A DNA stretch of 64,000 nucleotides from Eudoraea chungangensis (GTDB taxonomy: Bacteria > Bacteroidota > Bacteroidia > Flavobacteriales > Flavobacteriaceae), in the NCBI RefSeq assembly GCF_029360665.1, contig NZ_JARDUB010000002.1:248001-312000 (forward strand). The letters run 5' to 3'. Positions 37,023 through 46,789 of the stretch are shown here, piece by piece (position 1 is the first letter of the stretch; every line of letters begins with the position of its first letter). A program made the position numbers and the translations under genes. The notes under the pieces were generated by a model. The model saw only the letters and a program-made list of their open reading frames with translations. It ran no database searches and was not told the origin of the DNA.

Positions 37023-37759
37023 TGAAGAACAAGTATACCTATATATGGATTTCACTGGTGATTTTAATTTTTGGGATAATATTTATTCCAAAAATCGTAA
37101 AAAGAATTAGTGCAGATTCCATAACGCAACAAGACCGTTTACATAATACAACTCCGGATACCTCTTTATCATTTATCACCCTAAACGGAGAAAAGCGAAG
37201 GATTCCCAATTTTTCCTTTTACAATCAAGACAGCCTGCTGATTTCTCAAAAGGATTATGAAGGCAAGGTTTTTTTAGTAGAATTTTTTTTCACCACATGC
37301 CCAACTATTTGTCCTGTTATGAACAAGAATTTGGTTGACATACAGAACGAATTTAGGGATTTTGAAAATTTTGGAATAGCCTCATTTACTATAAACCCAG
37401 AATATGATACGCCCTTAGTTTTAAAAGAATACGCAGAAGAATACGGCATTACGAATATGGATTGGCACTTGCTAACCGGGGATTCAGAAAAGATTTATGA
37501 TCTGGCTAATAATGGCTTTAATATTTTTGCCATGGAAAACCTAAACGTGCCTGGTGGTTTTGAGCATTCTGGACTTTTTGCCTTGGTAGATAAGCAAGGT
37601 TATATTAGATCCCGCAGAGACGATTTTGGCAATCCAATCATATATTACAGGGGTATGATAAGTGAAAGTCAATTAGAGAACGAACATGGAGAGAAGGAAC
37701 AAATTAAAATTCTAAAAGAAGATATTAGAAAATTGCTAAAAGAAAATGTCAGCGGATAA
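37022..37759 (+). CDS. SCO1/SenC family copper chaperone for cytochrome oxidase
   Basis: Periplasmic, membrane-anchored thioredoxin-fold protein that delivers copper to the CuA site of CoxB. 245 aa from the ATG at 37022 (a TTG one codon earlier is ignored). N-terminal helix about 6-23, the copper-binding C-P-T-I-C at 93-97, and the third ligand His in G-F-E-H-S-G near 181. All three ligands are intact. It overlaps the DUF420 gene by 14 bases. Confidence 0.93.
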   Translation: MKNKYTYIWISLVILIFGIIFIPKIVKRISADSITQQDRLHNTTPDTSLSFITLNGEKRRIPNFSFYNQDSLLISQKDYEGKVFLVEFFFTTCPTICPVMNKNLVDIQNEFRDFENFGIASFTINPEYDTPLVLKEYAEEYGITNMDWHLLTGDSEKIYDLANNGFNIFAMENLNVPGGFEHSGLFALVDKQGYIRSRRDDFGNPIIYYRGMISESQLENEHGEKEQIKILKEDIRKLLKENVSG

Positions 37760-38279
37760 GTCTAGAAAAGAAAAAAGAATTAATAGGGGAATTACAGTTG
37801 TTTCAATTGTTGTCCCTCTGGTAGTTGCTCTTCTGTTTGGGGTGAGATTACCAAACGTAGAACCACTTAGATTTCTGCCTCCTATATATGCCTCTATTAA
37901 CGCCCTTACAGCAGTGCTTTTACTTCTCGCCTTATGGGCTATAAAAGTGAGAAAAATAGAGTTGCATAAAAAGATCATGTCTACTTGTGTCTTTCTGTCT
38001 CTTCTTTTTTTAACAATGTATGTCGCCTACCATATGACCTCTGAATCTACCACTTTTGGTGGGGAAGGCTATATAAGATATCTATACTTTTTTATCCTGA
38101 TTTCGCATATTGTTCTGTCTATAGTAATTATTCCCTTAGTACTGCATACCTATGCCAGGGCTTATTTAAAAAAGTTTGAGACACATAAAAAGCTCGCTAA
38201 AATTACATTTCCAATTTGGTTTTATGTGGCGGTTACTGGAGTGGTAGTTTATTTAATGATATCGCCTTATTACGTATAA
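37746..38279 (+). CDS. DUF420 membrane protein, probable oxidase assembly factor
   Basis: Integral membrane protein of 177 aa with five helices and conserved His residues (I-E-L-H-K-K-I-M-S, Y-H-M-T-S-E-S, L-H-T-Y-A-R-A). It matches the DUF420 family, whose Firmicute member CtaM is needed for heme-copper oxidase maturation. Overlap with the SCO gene supports translational coupling and a shared assembly role. Confidence 0.88.
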   Translation: MSADKSRKEKRINRGITVVSIVVPLVVALLFGVRLPNVEPLRFLPPIYASINALTAVLLLLALWAIKVRKIELHKKIMSTCVFLSLLFLTMYVAYHMTSESTTFGGEGYIRYLYFFILISHIVLSIVIIPLVLHTYARAYLKKFETHKKLAKITFPIWFYVAVTGVVVYLMISPYYV

Positions 38280-38284
38280 AAGTT

Positions 38285-38515
38285 ATGAGAAGCATTATCG
38301 GGAAAACAGTAAAAAAAATATGGTTAGGAGCGATAATGGTTTTGTTACCTATGCTTTCTAGTGCCCAATGTGCTATGTGTAGAGCCGTGCTTGAGAGTCA
38401 GGACGACAGTTCTATGGCGGAAGGTATAAATAATGGTATAGTTTACTTGATGGCATTACCATATATTTTGGTTGGCGCCCTTTTTTATATAGTCTATAGA
38501 AAGATGAAGACCTAA
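38285..38515 (+). CDS. Small membrane protein with CxxC after the signal segment
   Basis: A 76-aa protein starting at ATG 38285, 5 bases after the DUF420 stop. A signal-like segment (W-L-G-A-I-M-V-L-L-P-M-L-S-S-A-Q) is followed at once by C-A-M-C, then a polar stretch and one C-terminal helix (V-Y-L-M-A-L-P-Y-I-L-V-G-A-L-F-Y). The longer frame from 38216 lies inside DUF420 and is rejected. The position after SCO and DUF420 suggests a copper- or thiol-handling helper for the oxidase. No named family is known to me. Confidence 0.75.
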   Translation: MRSIIGKTVKKIWLGAIMVLLPMLSSAQCAMCRAVLESQDDSSMAEGINNGIVYLMALPYILVGALFYIVYRKMKT

Positions 38516-38620
38516 ACGATTAAAATTTAACATTTTAAAGGGCAAATAACTGTAACAATTGTTAAATGTAATGGTCTTAATAAGGCAGACTATAGTTTTA
38601 ACCAACAATTTACCTCCAAA

Positions 38621-39868
38621 ATGTTCGATCTCGAAAGATGGCAGGAAATTTTCGATACTATTCGAAAAAATAAATTAAGAACTTTTTTAACAGGCCTCTC
38701 TGTGGCCTCAGGGATTTTTATTTTAGTTATTCTCCTAGGGTTTGGACAGGGAATGCAAAATGGTGTTGCCAAAGAGTTTTCTGAAGATGCCAGTAATAGA
38801 ATTATTGTCTGGACCAGAACCACTACAAAAGAATACAAGGGTCTAAATCCTGGTAGGAGAATCCAATTGAGGAATGAAAATAACGAATACGTCCAGGAGC
38901 AATTCAAAGAAGACATTGCTAGAAAATCTGCTATTTACAGAGTTGGGGGCTCTACGGTAGTTTTTGAAAATGAAAATTTGGGTTATAGCGTACAGGGGAT
39001 TTCACCTGGATTTCAGTTTATTGAAAATCAGTTTATATCTAGCGGACGTTATATAAATGAACTTGACGAAAAGGAAGCGAAGAAAGTAGCAATAATTGGC
39101 AGAAAAATCGCCAGAGAAATTGGAAAGAGCTACGAAGAAATTGTAGATAACTATCTAGATATATCAGGAATACGTTTTAAGATAGTTGGTGTTTATACCG
39201 ATGGCGGAGGTGATCGGGAAGAGGATAGGATTTTTATTCCTATTACTACCGCCCAAAGGGTTTTTAACGGGGCAGACAAAGTGAATAACCTCACTTTCAC
39301 CCTTAGTCCTTCCGAGAATTTTGAAGCTTCCGTTGAGCAATCAAAAATCTTCACTAACAATTTAAAGAATTATTTAAAAGAGGCGCATATGGTATCTCCT
39401 GAAGACAATAGCGCCATTAATGCGTTTAATACACTCGAAGAATCTAAACGCTACTTTGGATTAATAGGTAATATAAAGTTCTTCTTTTGGTTTGTTGGGA
39501 TATGTACCATTATTGCAGGCGTTGTTGGGGTAAGTAATATTATGTTGATCGTAGTAAAAGAAAGAACTAAGGAAATCGGTATTCGAAAAGCATTAGGTGC
39601 TAAACCATGGGCAATTATTGGGATGATATTACACGAGTCTATTTTTATTACAGCAATTTCGGGTTTTACAGGATTAATTTTTAGTATGGGCCTGTTAGAA
39701 CTTATTGGTCCGCATGTGGAAGTAGATTATGTAGTGAACCCATCCGTAAACTTCAGTGTGGCAATGTCAACAGTAATTCTTTTAATTATTTCTGGCGCTA
39801 TTGCAGGTTTTTTTCCTGCATACAGAGCGGCAAATATTCATACCATAGAAGCACTGAGAGATGAATAA
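38621..39868 (+). CDS. MacB/FtsX-type ABC transporter permease 1
   Basis: Inner membrane permease of 415 aa: a short N-terminal amphipathic start (W-Q-E-I-F-D-T-I), helix 1, a large periplasmic MacB core domain (about 45-270), and three helices at the C-terminus. The stretch V-K-E-R-T-K-E-I-G-I-R-K-A-L-G-A is the FtsX-family cytoplasmic loop that contacts the ATPase. No ATPase domain is fused, unlike E. coli MacB. First of four permeases in the exporter operon. Most similar in pattern to permease 3 at 43072. Confidence 0.92.
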   Translation: MFDLERWQEIFDTIRKNKLRTFLTGLSVASGIFILVILLGFGQGMQNGVAKEFSEDASNRIIVWTRTTTKEYKGLNPGRRIQLRNENNEYVQEQFKEDIARKSAIYRVGGSTVVFENENLGYSVQGISPGFQFIENQFISSGRYINELDEKEAKKVAIIGRKIAREIGKSYEEIVDNYLDISGIRFKIVGVYTDGGGDREEDRIFIPITTAQRVFNGADKVNNLTFTLSPSENFEASVEQSKIFTNNLKNYLKEAHMVSPEDNSAINAFNTLEESKRYFGLIGNIKFFFWFVGICTIIAGVVGVSNIMLIVVKERTKEIGIRKALGAKPWAIIGMILHESIFITAISGFTGLIFSMGLLELIGPHVEVDYVVNPSVNFSVAMSTVILLIISGAIAGFFPAYRAANIHTIEALRDE

Positions 39869-39882
39869 TAAACTGCTGTTTT

Positions 39883-41142
39883 ATGTTTAATAGAGATAGG
39901 TGGAAAGAAATATTAGAGGTCTTAACCACTAATTGGTTCAGGACTATACTCACTGCTTTTGGTGTTTTCTGGGGGATTCTGATCTTAATTATATTGCTGG
40001 CGGCAGGTAAAGGTTTAGAGAACGGAATTAAGGCCGATTTTGGCAATACCGCTACCAATACAATGTTTGTGTGGTCTCGTAATACAACCAAACCCTATAA
40101 AGGCTTTCCCGTTGGAAGAAATTATGAATTTAACCTGGAGGATGTGGCTTCATTAAAGCAAAATTTTCCAAAACTATTATATGTGTCTCCTAGGAACCAG
40201 CTAGGTGGATTCAGAGGGGTTAACAATGTTGTAAGAGGTTTAAATACTGGGGCTTACAATGTTTATGGAGACTATCCTGATATTATTAAACAAGAACCTT
40301 TAATAATTACGCGAGGAAGATTTATCAATCATTCAGATATTGCAGAGAAACGTAAAATTGCTGTTATAGGGGAAGGTGTTAGAACAGGGCTTTACGATCC
40401 GGATGAAGAGGTAATGGGCACCTATATAAAAATACAAGGGGTTAATTTTATGGTGGTAGGGACCTATAAAAAGGCAGCAAATGACGGTGATGGAGAAGAA
40501 GGTCAAAGCCAGATTTTTATTCCCTTTTCTGCCTTCGGACAGGCATTTAATACAGGAAATGATGTTGGATTTATGGCAATAACTGCAGAAGATGGCTCTT
40601 CAATTACCAACATGAAGGAGGGTATTATTAATCAAATTAAGGAGAATAGAAGTATTCATCCAGAGGATACACGGGCTGTAGGTAATTTTGATATTTATGA
40701 AAGATATCAAAGGGTGGAAAGTCTCTTTGGTGCAATGAAACTAATTGCCTACTTCGTGGGTATCTTGGTTTTGTTATCTGGTATTATTGGTGTTAGTAAT
40801 ATCATGCTGATTGTGGTAAAAGAAAGAACAAAAGAAATAGGCATTCGAAGGGCGCTAGGAGAAGATCCATGGTCTATACGAATACAGGTATTAATGGAAT
40901 CTATTTTTTTAACCATGATATCTGGTATGGCGGGTATATGTATTGGAGCCTTGTTTATCTATGGCGTAAATGCTCTTTTAGATGCGAACGGACCTGTAGA
41001 TATGTTTTTAAATCCAAGCGTAAGCCTATCCGTGGTGACCATTGCACTCGTTATTCTAATTGTTTCTGGCTTGCTTGCTGGCTTTATACCCGCACAAAGC
41101 GCTATAAAAGCGAGACCAATTGATGCCTTGAGAGCAGAGTAA
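39883..41142 (+). CDS. MacB/FtsX-type ABC transporter permease 2
   Basis: Second permease, 419 aa, same layout as permease 1: one N-terminal helix, periplasmic core, three C-terminal helices and the V-K-E-R-T-K-E-I-G-I-R-R-A-L-G loop. Its N-terminus (W-K-E-I-L-E-V-L, then F-G-V-F-W-G-I-L) and the V-G-R-N-Y-E-F segment resemble permease 4 at 44306 more than permease 1, so permeases 1 and 2 probably form a heterodimer. Starts 14 bases after permease 1. Confidence 0.92.
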   Translation: MFNRDRWKEILEVLTTNWFRTILTAFGVFWGILILIILLAAGKGLENGIKADFGNTATNTMFVWSRNTTKPYKGFPVGRNYEFNLEDVASLKQNFPKLLYVSPRNQLGGFRGVNNVVRGLNTGAYNVYGDYPDIIKQEPLIITRGRFINHSDIAEKRKIAVIGEGVRTGLYDPDEEVMGTYIKIQGVNFMVVGTYKKAANDGDGEEGQSQIFIPFSAFGQAFNTGNDVGFMAITAEDGSSITNMKEGIINQIKENRSIHPEDTRAVGNFDIYERYQRVESLFGAMKLIAYFVGILVLLSGIIGVSNIMLIVVKERTKEIGIRRALGEDPWSIRIQVLMESIFLTMISGMAGICIGALFIYGVNALLDANGPVDMFLNPSVSLSVVTIALVILIVSGLLAGFIPAQSAIKARPIDALRAE

Positions 41143-41178
41143 AAGATTAATATTTTTAAAAAGAATTAAACACTAGTC

Positions 41179-42291
41179 ATGAAGAAATCAGTAACCATTA
41201 TTATTCTAATAAGCATTTTTATTGCATTTGGAGGGTCCATGTATTATTTGTACCAAAAGAATGCTGAGGATCCAATACTATATCAGACTGAAAAACCCAC
41301 CACTAAGACAATCGTGAGAAAGGCAGTCGCAACAGGGAGTATTCTTCCATTAGAAGAAGTTCTGATTAAACCGAATATCTCAGGAGTAATTGAGGAGGTT
41401 TATGTAGAAGGCGGAGACTACGTTAAGTCTGGAGATTTAATTGCCAAAATTAAGGTAGTACCTAATTTAAATGCTCTTAATGATGCTAGGAATAGTATTG
41501 ATGAAACCAAAATTGCCTTGGACGATCAAAGAAGGAATTTTGAACGTCAGAGTATTCTATTTAACAAAGGAGTTATTTCTAAGGTAGATTTAGAGAGAGC
41601 GCAGGTGGCATACGATCAGGCAAAGCAGAGCTATAGCGCCGCCAATAAACGCTATGATATTATTAAAACCGGTACTACAAAAGGCTATGGGAATACTGCC
41701 AATACTTTGATAAGGGCAACCGTTAGTGGGATGGTTTTAGAAGTACCCGTGGAAGTTGGAAATCAGGTGATTGAGAGTAATAACTTCAACGAAGGGACAA
41801 CAATTGCTGCAATAGCCGATGTAGACAAAATGATCTTTGAAGGAAAAGTGGATGAATCGGAGGTAGGTAGAATCAAGGAAGATTTACCCTTGGAAATTAC
41901 TGTTGGGGCCCTGGAGAACATAACTTTTGACGCCGTTTTGGATTATATCGCTCCTAAAGGGAACGAAGAAAATGGTGCTATTCAATTTGAGATTAAAGGC
42001 ACTTTGAAAAAGCAAGATTCCATATTTATTAGGGCCGGACTTAGTGCGAATGCCTCAATTATCTTGGATAGAGCAGACAGCGTGCTATCGGTTAAAGAGG
42101 CACTGGTACAATTTGATCCAGAAACTAAAAAGCCATTTTTAGAGGTTGCAAAGGGAAATCAAGACTTTGAGAGGCGCGATATAGAACTAGGATTAAGTGA
42201 TGGAATATTCGTTGAGGTAAAATCGGGTATATCCCTAGAGGATGAAATAAAAGTTTGGAATGCTGTGGACAGTAACAGTTTTGACGGATAA
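41179..42291 (+). CDS. HlyD/MacA-type periplasmic adaptor 1
   Basis: Membrane fusion protein of 370 aa: N-terminal anchor helix (about 5-24), split lipoyl (barrel-sandwich) domain around a coiled-coil hairpin (about 95-160, for example I-D-E-T-K-I-A-L-D-D-Q-R-R-N-F), then beta-barrel and membrane-proximal domains. It bridges inner membrane permeases and the TolC channel. Paralogous to the adaptor at 45604. Confidence 0.93.
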   Translation: MKKSVTIIILISIFIAFGGSMYYLYQKNAEDPILYQTEKPTTKTIVRKAVATGSILPLEEVLIKPNISGVIEEVYVEGGDYVKSGDLIAKIKVVPNLNALNDARNSIDETKIALDDQRRNFERQSILFNKGVISKVDLERAQVAYDQAKQSYSAANKRYDIIKTGTTKGYGNTANTLIRATVSGMVLEVPVEVGNQVIESNNFNEGTTIAAIADVDKMIFEGKVDESEVGRIKEDLPLEITVGALENITFDAVLDYIAPKGNEENGAIQFEIKGTLKKQDSIFIRAGLSANASIILDRADSVLSVKEALVQFDPETKKPFLEVAKGNQDFERRDIELGLSDGIFVEVKSGISLEDEIKVWNAVDSNSFDG

Positions 42292-42377
42292 TAATAAAAA
42301 GTAGGCTTTACTTGTAACTTTTTTACGATTGTACTGTCTTATAAATGAAATAAGTAATTAAAAATAAGTCACTAACC

Positions 42378-43079
42378 ATGATAGAAATTAAGGATCTGCA
42401 TAAGTCTTATAAAATGGGATCTAATTCCTTACATGTTCTAAAGGGAATAAACTTCTCTGTAGAAGAAGGCGAATTAGTAGCCATTATGGGTTCTTCTGGT
42501 TCAGGAAAATCTACCCTTTTAAATATTTTGGGAATGTTGGATGTTGCCAATTCCGGAGAATATAATTTGGATGGAGTGCCAATAAAAAATCTAAACGAGA
42601 CAAAGGCCGCCAAGTATAGAAATAAGTTTTTAGGGTTTGTCTTCCAATCCTTCAATCTTATCAATTATAAGAGTGCATTAGAAAATGTAGCCCTGCCGTT
42701 ATACTATCAGCGTATTCCAAGAAAAGAGAGACTAGAAAGGGCTCTTAAGTATTTAGAGCAGGTTGGCTTAAAGGAATGGGCAACACATTTACCCAGCGAG
42801 TTATCCGGAGGGCAGAAACAGAGGGTTGCAATAGCTAGGGCTATGGCCTCAGAGCCAAAAGTGTTGCTTGCAGATGAGCCTACAGGGGCTTTGGATAGCG
42901 TCACATCCTATGAAGTGATGGATCTAATTCAAAAAATTAACGATCAGGGAAATACCATTTTGGTAGTTACTCACGAAGATGACATAGCACACATGTGCAA
43001 GCGAATAGTACATCTAAAGGACGGGGTTATTGTAGAAGACAAAAAGGTTAAGCAAGTAAGAGCTTCGGAATATGTTTAG
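42378..43079 (+). CDS. ABC transporter ATPase, MacB/LolD type
   Basis: Cytoplasmic ATPase subunit of 233 aa. Walker A G-S-S-G-S-G-K-S-T near residue 37, signature L-S-G-G-Q-K-Q-R-V-A-I-A-R-A, Walker B V-L-L-A-D-E-P-T-G-A-L-D and switch His in V-T-H-E-D. It is the only ATPase in an operon of four permeases, so it presumably powers both pairs. It overlaps permease 3 by 8 bases, which suggests coupled translation. An 86-base gap upstream could hold an internal promoter, but I saw no good match. Confidence 0.95.
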   Translation: MIEIKDLHKSYKMGSNSLHVLKGINFSVEEGELVAIMGSSGSGKSTLLNILGMLDVANSGEYNLDGVPIKNLNETKAAKYRNKFLGFVFQSFNLINYKSALENVALPLYYQRIPRKERLERALKYLEQVGLKEWATHLPSELSGGQKQRVAIARAMASEPKVLLADEPTGALDSVTSYEVMDLIQKINDQGNTILVVTHEDDIAHMCKRIVHLKDGVIVEDKKVKQVRASEYV

Positions 43080-44304
43080 TTGGGATACCTGGAAAGAAAT
43101 TTTTGAAACCATTCAAAAAAATAAACTCAGAACCTTCCTTTCAGGTTTTACAGTGGCTCTTGGTATTTTAATTTTTGTATCTCTTTTTGGCCTTGGGAAT
43201 GGACTCATAAATACTTTCGATAAGTTTTTTCAGGAAGACGCTACCAATGTCTTATATCTCTTTCCTGGCAAAACCACGATTCCTTATAAGGGGTATAAAT
43301 CGGCTAGACGAATTGAATTTGAAAACAGTGACCTAGAGGATATTAAGAAAAACTTCCCCATGTTTTTGGAATATGTTACTCCACGCATTACAAGAAACAA
43401 GGTGGTTAAGTATAAAAATGAATCCAATAGTTACAATGTTACAGGAGTAGATTGGGGACATCAATTCGCAGAAAAGACTATTATAATGAAGGGGAGATAC
43501 CTAAATGTTGAAGATGTCGCGAATAAAACAAAATACGTTGTAATTGGCAGACTGGTAGAAAAAGATCTCTTTGGTAATGTTAACGCATTAGGAAAATTTA
43601 TTGATATCGGGAATAGTATGTTCAAGGTTATTGGGGTCTTTCAGGATGACGGAGGTGATAGAGAAGAACGAGGAATATATCTACCGTATACAACCTTACA
43701 GTTAATTGAAAAAAATACGGATAAAATTAACCAAATTGTTACAGCTTTTAAACCAGAATTAGGCTATGTAGGGGCTATTGCCTATGAAAATAGCTTGAGG
43801 AAGTTCTTTAAGGATAAAAAATTTATAAGTCCAGATGATCAGAATGGATTTTTTATTAGAAATGTAGCAGATCAATTAAACCAAAATCAGCAATTTGCCA
43901 GAGTTTTACAACTAATAGTCGCTTTTGTTGCTTTTGGAACTATAATAGCGGGTATTATAGGAATAAGTAATATCATGGTGTATGTAGTAAAAGAAAGGAC
44001 GAAGGAATTGGGCATTCGAAAAGCCCTAGGCGCCACTCCCAATAATGTAATTGGGACCATCCTATTGGAGTCTGTATTTATTACAACTATTTCTGGGTTT
44101 TTTGGGATGGTCGTCGGGATTGCTATTTTAAGCTCTTTGGGGGAAAAACTAGCCGAAGACTATTTTATTTTAAACCCATATATTAATACGGGTGTGGCCG
44201 TATTTGCCACAGTACTTCTAATTCTTTTCGGAGCAATAGCGGGCTACGTGCCTGCACAAAGGGCTGCTCGCATAAAACCAATTGTAGCATTAAGAGATCA
44301 ATAG
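43072..44304 (+). CDS. MacB/FtsX-type ABC transporter permease 3
   Basis: Permease of 410 aa with the MacB core and C-terminal helices and the loop V-K-E-R-T-K-E-L-G-I-R-K-A-L-G-A. The N-terminus W-K-E-I-F-E-T-I-Q-K-N-K-L-R-T parallels permease 1 (W-Q-E-I-F-D-T-I-R-K-N-K-L-R-T), showing shared descent. ATG lies within the end of the ATPase gene (8-base overlap). Confidence 0.92.
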   Translation: MFSWDTWKEIFETIQKNKLRTFLSGFTVALGILIFVSLFGLGNGLINTFDKFFQEDATNVLYLFPGKTTIPYKGYKSARRIEFENSDLEDIKKNFPMFLEYVTPRITRNKVVKYKNESNSYNVTGVDWGHQFAEKTIIMKGRYLNVEDVANKTKYVVIGRLVEKDLFGNVNALGKFIDIGNSMFKVIGVFQDDGGDREERGIYLPYTTLQLIEKNTDKINQIVTAFKPELGYVGAIAYENSLRKFFKDKKFISPDDQNGFFIRNVADQLNQNQQFARVLQLIVAFVAFGTIIAGIIGISNIMVYVVKERTKELGIRKALGATPNNVIGTILLESVFITTISGFFGMVVGIAILSSLGEKLAEDYFILNPYINTGVAVFATVLLILFGAIAGYVPAQRAARIKPIVALRDQ

Positions 44305-44305
44305 G

Positions 44306-45568
44306 ATGAAATTTTTATTTGACAGAAATACATGGCAGGAAATTTTTGGTTCTATTAGCAAGAATAAAACTAGAACAATAATTACTGTTATTGGTGTATT
44401 GTGGGGCATCTTTATTTATATAGTTCTCGCCGGAGCTTCTAAGGGGATGGATAACGGTTTTGAAAAGAATTTTGAGTCGGTAGCTAGAAACAGCATTTGG
44501 GCCTGGTCGCAAAATACGAGCATCCCTTATGAAGGTTTTAAGAAAGGAAGAAATATTAGACTTAAAGTAGAGGATGCAGTAATCCTTAAAAATCGAATTC
44601 CAGAGATTCAATATATCGCTCCAGTAAATACAAAAGGAGTTTTTGGAGGGGAGCCAGCCTTGACTACTCGCGGATTTAAGTCGAATAGTTACGCTGTCTA
44701 TGGCTATGCTCCGGAAATCGCAAAAATCGCAACACAGAAAATATATGATAACGGTCGCTTTATAAACGAAGAAGATATGCTTCAGTCTAGAAAGGTCTGT
44801 GTTATTGGAGAACGCACGCAACAAGAATTGTTTGATGAAGATGAAGATCCTATAGGGGGATATATACGGGTAGAAGACGTTTATTTTCAAGTCGTTGGAG
44901 TTCATAAATTTACACAAACTACTCCTTTTGGGACAGATGGAGATATATTTATACCCTTTAATACCTTTAAAAAGCTCTATAATACAGGAGACGGTACGCA
45001 ATTTTTTACAATAGCAGCATATGACGATGCAGATGTTATACAGGTAGAAAAGGATATAAAAGCTGTTTTAAGAAGTATTCACAGGGTTCATCCGGATGAT
45101 GAGAGAGCATTTGGGGCATTTAACCTAGGCGAGATTTTTGGAAAAATCATGGGGTTTGCTAATGGAATAACCTTTATGTCGCTTGTCGTTGGATTAGTGA
45201 CTATCCTTGCCGGGGTTATTGGTATTGGTAATATTTTACTTATTTCGGTAAAAGAACGGACTAAAGAACTTGGGATAAGAAGGGCCCTCGGAGCAACACC
45301 AAATGAGGTAAGAACCTTGATTATCCTAGAATCTGTTTTTTTAACACTACTTTCTGGTATAATTGGAATTATTTTGGGCGCGGGAGTGTTAAATCTTCTT
45401 AACAATTTAACACAGGATATAGATTTTCCATATACCAATCCTACAGTGCCAATTCCATATGTAATTGGAGCATTATTAATCATGATAATTCTTGGGACGT
45501 TGATAGGTTCAATACCCGCTCAAAGGGCAGTGAGTATTAAGCCGATTGACGCCTTACGCGAAGAATAA
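44306..45568 (+). CDS. MacB/FtsX-type ABC transporter permease 4
   Basis: Permease of 420 aa, one base after permease 3. Same architecture, loop V-K-E-R-T-K-E-L-G-I-R-R-A-L-G-A, and N-terminus like permease 2 (I-G-V-L-W-G-I-F). It likely pairs with permease 3. The long open frame on the opposite strand (44315-45001) is a shadow of this gene. Confidence 0.92.
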   Translation: MKFLFDRNTWQEIFGSISKNKTRTIITVIGVLWGIFIYIVLAGASKGMDNGFEKNFESVARNSIWAWSQNTSIPYEGFKKGRNIRLKVEDAVILKNRIPEIQYIAPVNTKGVFGGEPALTTRGFKSNSYAVYGYAPEIAKIATQKIYDNGRFINEEDMLQSRKVCVIGERTQQELFDEDEDPIGGYIRVEDVYFQVVGVHKFTQTTPFGTDGDIFIPFNTFKKLYNTGDGTQFFTIAAYDDADVIQVEKDIKAVLRSIHRVHPDDERAFGAFNLGEIFGKIMGFANGITFMSLVVGLVTILAGVIGIGNILLISVKERTKELGIRRALGATPNEVRTLIILESVFLTLLSGIIGIILGAGVLNLLNNLTQDIDFPYTNPTVPIPYVIGALLIMIILGTLIGSIPAQRAVSIKPIDALREE

Positions 45569-45603
45569 TAACCATTAACACTAAATAAAAAACACAAATA
45601 AAG

Positions 45604-46743
45604 ATGAATAAAATACTTAAATATGTTTTAATTGGAATTGTTGTTTTAGGAGCACTTTGGGCAGCCGCTTTTTTTATAAAATCTAATAGTAAGTCTGCCA
45701 TTACTTATGAAACAAAAAAACCTTTTACAGCTAGTATTGAAAAGAAAACAGTAGCAACTGGTAAGGTTATTCCTGAAGATGAAATTGAGATAAAACCTCA
45801 AATATCTGGAATAATTGATAGGATATTCTTGGAAGAAGGTGCTAAGGTTAAGGCCGGAGATTTAATAGCTACTATTAAGGTTGTGCCAAATGAACAGGCT
45901 TTAAATCAGTCTAGGGGAAGGGTGCGAAACGCTGAAATTGCCTTGAATAATACTACAATAGAATACAATAGAAATAAGACGCTTTTTGATAAAGGGGTTA
46001 TTTCTAATCAGGATTTTAATAATCTGCAATTACAATACGATCAGGCGCAACAGGAACTGGCGAATGCAAAGGCCGACTATCAAATTATACGGTTGGGTTC
46101 GGCCGGTGGATCCTCGAGTGCAAATACAAATATAAGAGCCACCGTAACAGGAACTTTATTGGAAATTCCCGTAAGAGAAGGGGATCAGGTTATTCAGAGT
46201 AATAATTTTAACGACGGAACCACTATTGCCACTATAGCTGATTTGGGCAAAATGATTTTTGAAGGCAAGGTAGACGAGGGAGAAGTTGCCAAATTAGAAA
46301 TCGGAATGCCCTTGGAGATTAGTCTAGGTGCCATTGAAGATGAAACATTTGAGGCCAAATTAAAGTTTATTGCGCCGAAGGGAATAGAAGAGTCTGGGGC
46401 GGTTCAATTTAAAATTGAGGGAGATGTTGTGGTAGAGCAAGGAGTATTGATAAGAGCAGGGTACAGTGCAAATGCTTCTTTAGTATTGGAGAAGAAAGAG
46501 GACGTTATGGTTATTCCCGAAGCTCTTTTGCAATTTGATAAAGAAACGGATAAACCTTACGTGGAAATTTCAGTCGGAGATCAGAAATTTGAGCGCAAAG
46601 ATATAGAAATTGGGATTTCCGATGGGGTCAATGTAGAAATCATATCTGGAATTTCAGAGGACGATGAGGTAAAAGTTTGGAATAAAACGGAGCCAATTAA
46701 AAAGGGGGAAGATGAAGAGACTGAGGAGGAAGAAACTACGTAG
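45604..46743 (+). CDS. HlyD/MacA-type periplasmic adaptor 2
   Basis: Membrane fusion protein of 379 aa, paralogue of the one at 41179 with the same order: anchor helix, lipoyl half, coiled coil (about 95-155), lipoyl half (A-T-V-T-G-T-L-L-E-I-P), beta-barrel. Matching segments such as I-A-T-I-K-V-V-P-N and I-A-D-L-G-K-M-I-F-E-G-K-V-D-E occur in both. It ends in an acidic tail (E-E-T-E-E-E-E). Placed before the TolC-like gene. Confidence 0.93.
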   Translation: MNKILKYVLIGIVVLGALWAAAFFIKSNSKSAITYETKKPFTASIEKKTVATGKVIPEDEIEIKPQISGIIDRIFLEEGAKVKAGDLIATIKVVPNEQALNQSRGRVRNAEIALNNTTIEYNRNKTLFDKGVISNQDFNNLQLQYDQAQQELANAKADYQIIRLGSAGGSSSANTNIRATVTGTLLEIPVREGDQVIQSNNFNDGTTIATIADLGKMIFEGKVDEGEVAKLEIGMPLEISLGAIEDETFEAKLKFIAPKGIEESGAVQFKIEGDVVVEQGVLIRAGYSANASLVLEKKEDVMVIPEALLQFDKETDKPYVEISVGDQKFERKDIEIGISDGVNVEIISGISEDDEVKVWNKTEPIKKGEDEETEEEETT

Positions 46744-46789
46744 CATGCCCAAAGAATCAATCAATCATAAATATATCAAATTTTAAAAA

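Noticed and set aside
38216-38284. N-terminal extension of the small CxxC protein
   Set aside because: It lies within the DUF420 gene in another frame; the ATG at 38285 gives a clean signal segment.
44315-45001. 228-codon open frame on the minus strand
   Set aside because: It lies wholly inside permease 4, has the Ser/Ile/Tyr-rich look of an antisense shadow and no start context; the plus-strand gene is conserved.
38621-45568. Possible recent DNA duplication in the exporter operon
   Set aside because: The similarity is clear at protein level but the DNA has diverged throughout; no long direct repeats are visible, so the duplication is old.
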